A stretch of DNA of 64,000 nucleotides from Phallus indusiatus. Lineage: Eukaryota > Basidiomycota > Agaricomycetes > Phallales > Phallaceae. The stretch lies in NCBI GenBank assembly GCA_027605045.1, contig JAQFWX010000006.1, positions 558,001 through 622,000 of the forward strand, written 5' to 3'. Every line of letters starts with the position of its first letter. The first letter of the stretch is position 1. The translations under genes and the position numbers were made by a program. The notes beneath the pieces are model-generated. The model was not told the DNA's origin. It saw only the letters and a program-made list of their open reading frames with translations, and did no database searches. Below are positions 60,823 to 64,000 of the stretch, piece after piece.

Positions 60823-61086
60823 TGTAACGTTTCGTTACAGTTTACGATTAGCCCGGTTCTTACGGACTCACAACAAACAGTGTAAAGCTGTATATTTGCA
60901 AGTGCAGGTAAGAAAGGCTGCCGGCGCCTTTACCGTTACGCGGTATTTACTGGTGTGACGGCGCCTATGTACGTTACATAATACTAGGTACTTGTGCAGA
61001 CGACGATCGTCTGCATACAATTGTATGTATATACGAATATGTACTATGGTTAATAGTAGTCCGCTGCTCATAGCGGAACCGTTACA
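60823..61086 (-). repeat. 5' LTR of the Gypsy element
   Basis: 264 bp, identical by eye to 51995-52258. Because the element is on the minus strand, this right-hand copy is the promoter-bearing 5' LTR. Confidence 0.95.
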
Positions 61087-61669
61087 AAAAGAAGCTCTCG
61101 GGAAAATAGATTCATCCACAGTTATAGGCACATTGTGTTATACTCTGCTGGAACGATATACCATGGAGATGAGTGGAAACACTGAGTATGTTTCATTACT
61201 CTCGGCCAAACGAGATCAGTTTCGGGAACTTTTACTCGAAAAAAAACTTATCACAGGAGGTGACGACACGAGACATACTAGTTCGTCTTCTTTATTTGGA
61301 TGGCTGGATGGTGCAATGAGAGAATACCATGAAACATCCACCGACCCTTCACTTTGGGATATTGGGTTATTTGATATTCGTACCTGCTTTCCTACGAATA
61401 CTGCTCAGTACCACTCACAAATTGAAGACCATATCAGATGGAGGGGGTGTGCTAGTTTGGATCCTGTAAAACATGCGAAGTTCCAGGGGAATTTGCAAAA
61501 GTGGTTTCAGCTTAGTATGAGCTCTCCGGTGGAAGATGAAATCGGCTGTTGGAGGAATACTGGACTTTCAGAGCCATGCCAGGGAAGAGCGACTATTGCT
61601 ACTGTTTGGATTTGGCTTCCAACCATACTGATTATTGTTAGGGCACGACCGTTCAGCGATGAGACTTAA
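61087..61669 (+). CDS. Hypothetical protein, 5' end cut by the LTR
   Basis: A plus-strand frame is open from the LTR boundary to the stop at 61669 (LQKEALGKIDSSTVIGTLCY ...). The first internal ATG is about 60 bp inside (MEMSGNTEYVS). It has a helical, charged N-terminal part (KRDQFRELLLEKKLI) and then WDIGLFDIRTCF and EDHIRWRGCASLD. No domain recognised. Because the frame reads straight out of the LTR, it is probably the remainder of a gene truncated by the retrotransposon. Confidence 0.45.
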
Positions 61670-62025
61670 GGATCGGACTGCTACTATAACCCAGTAACCC
61701 AGTCTATAATAGCGCAAGGAGCTACACATGCGCGCACGGAAGTATATATACATGTTTACGTTATCTCTAACCAATAACTAACAGGTGCATTATCTGCCAA
61801 TAGGAGGAGTCGGCAGTCGAGGACATACGAACGACATAGAGAAGGAGGGAGATGTGACAGAATGAGAGCGAACGGAGAAACGGGGAATGTTCGGGAGAAT
61901 ATGCGAGGGATAAGTACGGACCGGCATACCGGGTACCGTATGACCGACGTAGAGCACGTAGGCATCTAAGTAGGTTATACTATACTACGCTAATATACTA
62001 GAATGACCGTGAATCCTGAGACGTA
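61670..62025. other. Intergenic, nothing recognised
   Basis: No coding signal that I trust and no repeat other than the element that starts at 62026. Confidence 0.4.
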
Positions 62026-62158
62026 CCCTGACAATTATCGAGTTTATTGAAAACATCCATGGCGATTTCGCAATTTGGAATACTCCAAAAGCATTACAAG
62101 GGGGTTCAGAATTTCAAGGGGTTCGGTATAATCTGATAGGCAAAGGCCACTGTCAGGG
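62026..62158. mobile_element. 133-bp mariner-like MITE
   Basis: Terminal inverted repeats CCCTGACA and TGTCAGGG are flanked on both sides by TA, the Tc1/mariner target duplication. With the outer CG the perfect inverted match is 12 bp. The interior (AT-rich, 117 bp) has no coding capacity. Confidence 0.55.
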
Positions 62159-63243
62159 TACGCTACCACGTCCCCTCATTTTCCTTATTTATTATCATCG
62201 GTATATGTTTATTTCTATTTCATTTACATTTCCCGTCCATTACTTCCACTTTCTGTTTCCTTGTTCTGCCTCTATTTCACTTTCTTTACTCGCGCGCTCG
62301 TACTCGGCGTGATGCCCGTGACATCACGTCGCTTAGGTTCGGTTCGGGCGCCTAGCACTTAGCTGTGTCAGGGCCGCACGCCGCGTTATCGTTTTTCATG
62401 TATATAGTCGCTGTCACGAGCCGATTTTCTCGTGACATCGATTTAACGATTTAATTCGATTTCACATTCTTTTCGAACTCGAACGAACGAACCTTATAGA
62501 GATCGCACTCTATACGATCTCTCGAACACCGATTACCGATTTATTCACTTTGACGATCGGTGAGGTTCCATGATATAAATAGAATACTTTCTATTTCTTT
62601 CTTTATGATTCTAACGAACCTCACGACTTCCTCGAGTACTATTATGTACTTTCCGAATTAGTACTTTCTTTGTACTCGACCCTGCATCACTTTGTAGTAT
62701 TTAAACTCGCTGTAAATACCATACAAAGTCGTCTTGAAATCGAACTCTGATTCGATTCAAATATATTTCATTGTATTTCAAACCTCTTTGAATTACAACT
62801 CGTCTCTTTATCTCGAAACCCGATTTTTCTCGATTCTCTCGATCTCTCGCCTTTGGCGACGGAGTCGCCAAAGTCTTCGTTATCTCCGGTTGTTCTTCGT
62901 TGTGAGTGCTGATTCGTCACGATCCAAATTGAGGAATACTCTCAGGCCTTTGGAGCGGGCGCAACACATAAGTTGAAGCCAAGTTCCTCATCCTCCGATC
63001 TCTCGATTCTCGATCCCTCGATCTCGCGATCTCGAACGGTCTCGGATCTTGACAGTCGCTGTCCCTAGAGTGAGGGTCCCTAAGCTTGTTCTCTTAGGAT
63101 CCCCTCCCTCTAGGTGAGTAGTATAGTTATCGTCCAATATAGTACTTAGGATCCCCTCCCTCTAGTGTGAGCTGAGTAGCCCTAACAGCCACTATAATTC
63201 AACATCCCACCATTTCACTGGCAGCTTCCTCCATGACCAGCAT
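62159..63243. other. Repeat-like, possibly LTR-derived sequence
   Basis: Contains a hairpin TGTCACGAG / CTCGTGACA at about 62411-62438, many short CTCGATCTCG-type motifs at 62820-63050, and a perfect duplicated 20-mer TTAGGATCCCCTCCCTCTAG at about 63096 and 63148. The composition resembles a degenerate LTR or a 5' leader. I could not find paired ends. Confidence 0.4.
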
Positions 63244-64000
63244 ATGTACGAGTACGATGGCATGAAAAACTCAGGCTTTTCAACCCGAATTTCTAGAGGC
63301 TCACTTGCCACTTATGGACACGATTTTCTCAGCAGTAAAGTCAGTGCAGCCATCTACATTTTGGAAGATAATCAAGCTGCTCAAGAAAATTTCCATAAAA
63401 TCAAACTCGAATGGATGCAACAACATTACCACCTTCTCCCCGATATTTCTCCAAGGGGTCAAGTCAGATTTATACCCGACACAAGCTTATGTGCAATAAT
63501 TCCCCATAGCGAACGAACCTGGATGAAAAATCCTTATCGGACTAAGCAAATTGATTATACTGGACAACGAGAACTCCCCCCTTCTACCCCTAAAACTCCT
63601 AAAAAGCGCGGTTCAAAACTAATGTACAGTCTGACATTGAACCACAAGGGGAGATTGACGATAACACCCCAAAATTCCCATCAAACCTAGTCGGTATCAT
63701 CGGAAATTCTTGGTGGTTGAGAGCGATTACGAGGCTGAAGCAAGTGCAATTATGTCACCTCTCAAGAACGATCTCCGCAAAGAAGATAGCAAGACTTCAG
63801 TTACTTCCGAATTCCCAATAGATTGTCGCTGTGGATTGCAGGGTGATGGATATTCACATGAAATCGAGGAAGACTGTGTAGAATGTGGCACTTGCAAGCA
63901 GTGGTCGCATATAGCTTGCCAGCATGATGGTCAAGCAAGCAGATTATCGGCATCAGCTCGTTTTACATGCCACAACTGTGATATTAAACAGTTACGGCAA
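63244..64000 (+). CDS. PHD-finger protein (partial, runs off the window)
   Basis: The first exon from ATG 63244 encodes about 120 credible residues (ILEDNQAAQENFHKIKLEW, RFIPDTSLCAIIPHSERTW, TPKTPKKR). A second frame from about 63690 reads RYHRKFLVVESDYEAEASAI and then a PHD-type zinc finger at about 63826-63980: CRCG, VECGTC, WSHIAC, FTCHNC. These are the C4-H-C3 ligands and the aromatic Trp before the His typical of histone-tail readers. The splice between the two parts is not resolved (63600-63690). Presumably nuclear and chromatin-associated. Repeat-rich surroundings leave open that it belongs to a mobile element. Confidence 0.65.

Larger units (their letters stand above)
51995..61086 (-). 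mobile_element. Chromodomain Ty3/Gypsy LTR retrotransposon, 9.1 kb
   Basis: Bounded by two identical 264-bp LTRs, TGTAAC...GTTACA. Read on the minus strand the order is LTR, gag with CCHC knuckle, protease, reverse transcriptase, RNase H, integrase, chromodomain, two extra frames, polypurine tract, LTR. That order is diagnostic of Ty3/Gypsy chromoviruses. LTR identity implies a young insertion, yet gag-pol needs several frame changes. The 5 bp flanking each side (GATCT left, AAAAG right) do not match, so there is no target-site duplication. The gene beside each LTR points away from the element. Confidence 0.95.

Overview
The window looks like nuclear DNA of an agaricomycete (mushroom-forming) basidiomycete. 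Genes carry many short GT-AG introns (about 45-75 bp) and occasional GC-AG introns. The gene families are typical of this group: large NACHT-WD40 STAND receptors, F-box/leucine-rich proteins, Bem46-type hydrolases and a chromodomain Ty3/Gypsy element. All gene models were assembled by hand from reading frames, splice signals and comparison of paralogues inside the window. No database search was possible.

Layout. 1-10.6 kb holds ordinary genes: a Bem46/ABHD13-like hydrolase (minus, 3' part off the window), two convergent paralogous C2H2 zinc-finger genes at 3.2 and 7.6 kb with identical six-exon structure, and a sucrase/ferredoxin-like (Apd1/Aim32-type) protein. 12.3-43.5 kb is an immune-receptor-like island. 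Three paralogous minus-strand NLR genes (12350-17820, 26921-32318, 37544-43542) share a C2-like domain, a helical region, NACHT and a WD40 propeller. The first two are intact. The third has a frame break in the WD40 part and has lost the usual start codon. Between the first and second NLR lies a duplicated pair: F-box gene plus convergent coiled-coil gene. The second coiled-coil copy is only a remnant.

43.5-64 kb is repeat-rich. It holds foldback sequences built from a GCAATTCTC-type motif, two small proline-rich reading frames, a probably decayed HxD...H dioxygenase gene, a complete 9.1-kb chromodomain Ty3/Gypsy retrotransposon (51995-61086, minus) with identical 264-bp LTRs, a gene abutting each LTR, a 133-bp mariner-like MITE, and the start of a PHD-finger gene that runs off the right end.

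Working hypothesis. The NLR/F-box/coiled-coil block is a locally expanding non-self-recognition locus. NACHT-WD40 proteins of fungi are known or suspected mediators of heterokaryon incompatibility and innate immunity. The F-box proteins would be substrate adaptors of SCF ubiquitin ligases. A functional link between them is inferred only from co-duplication and proximity.
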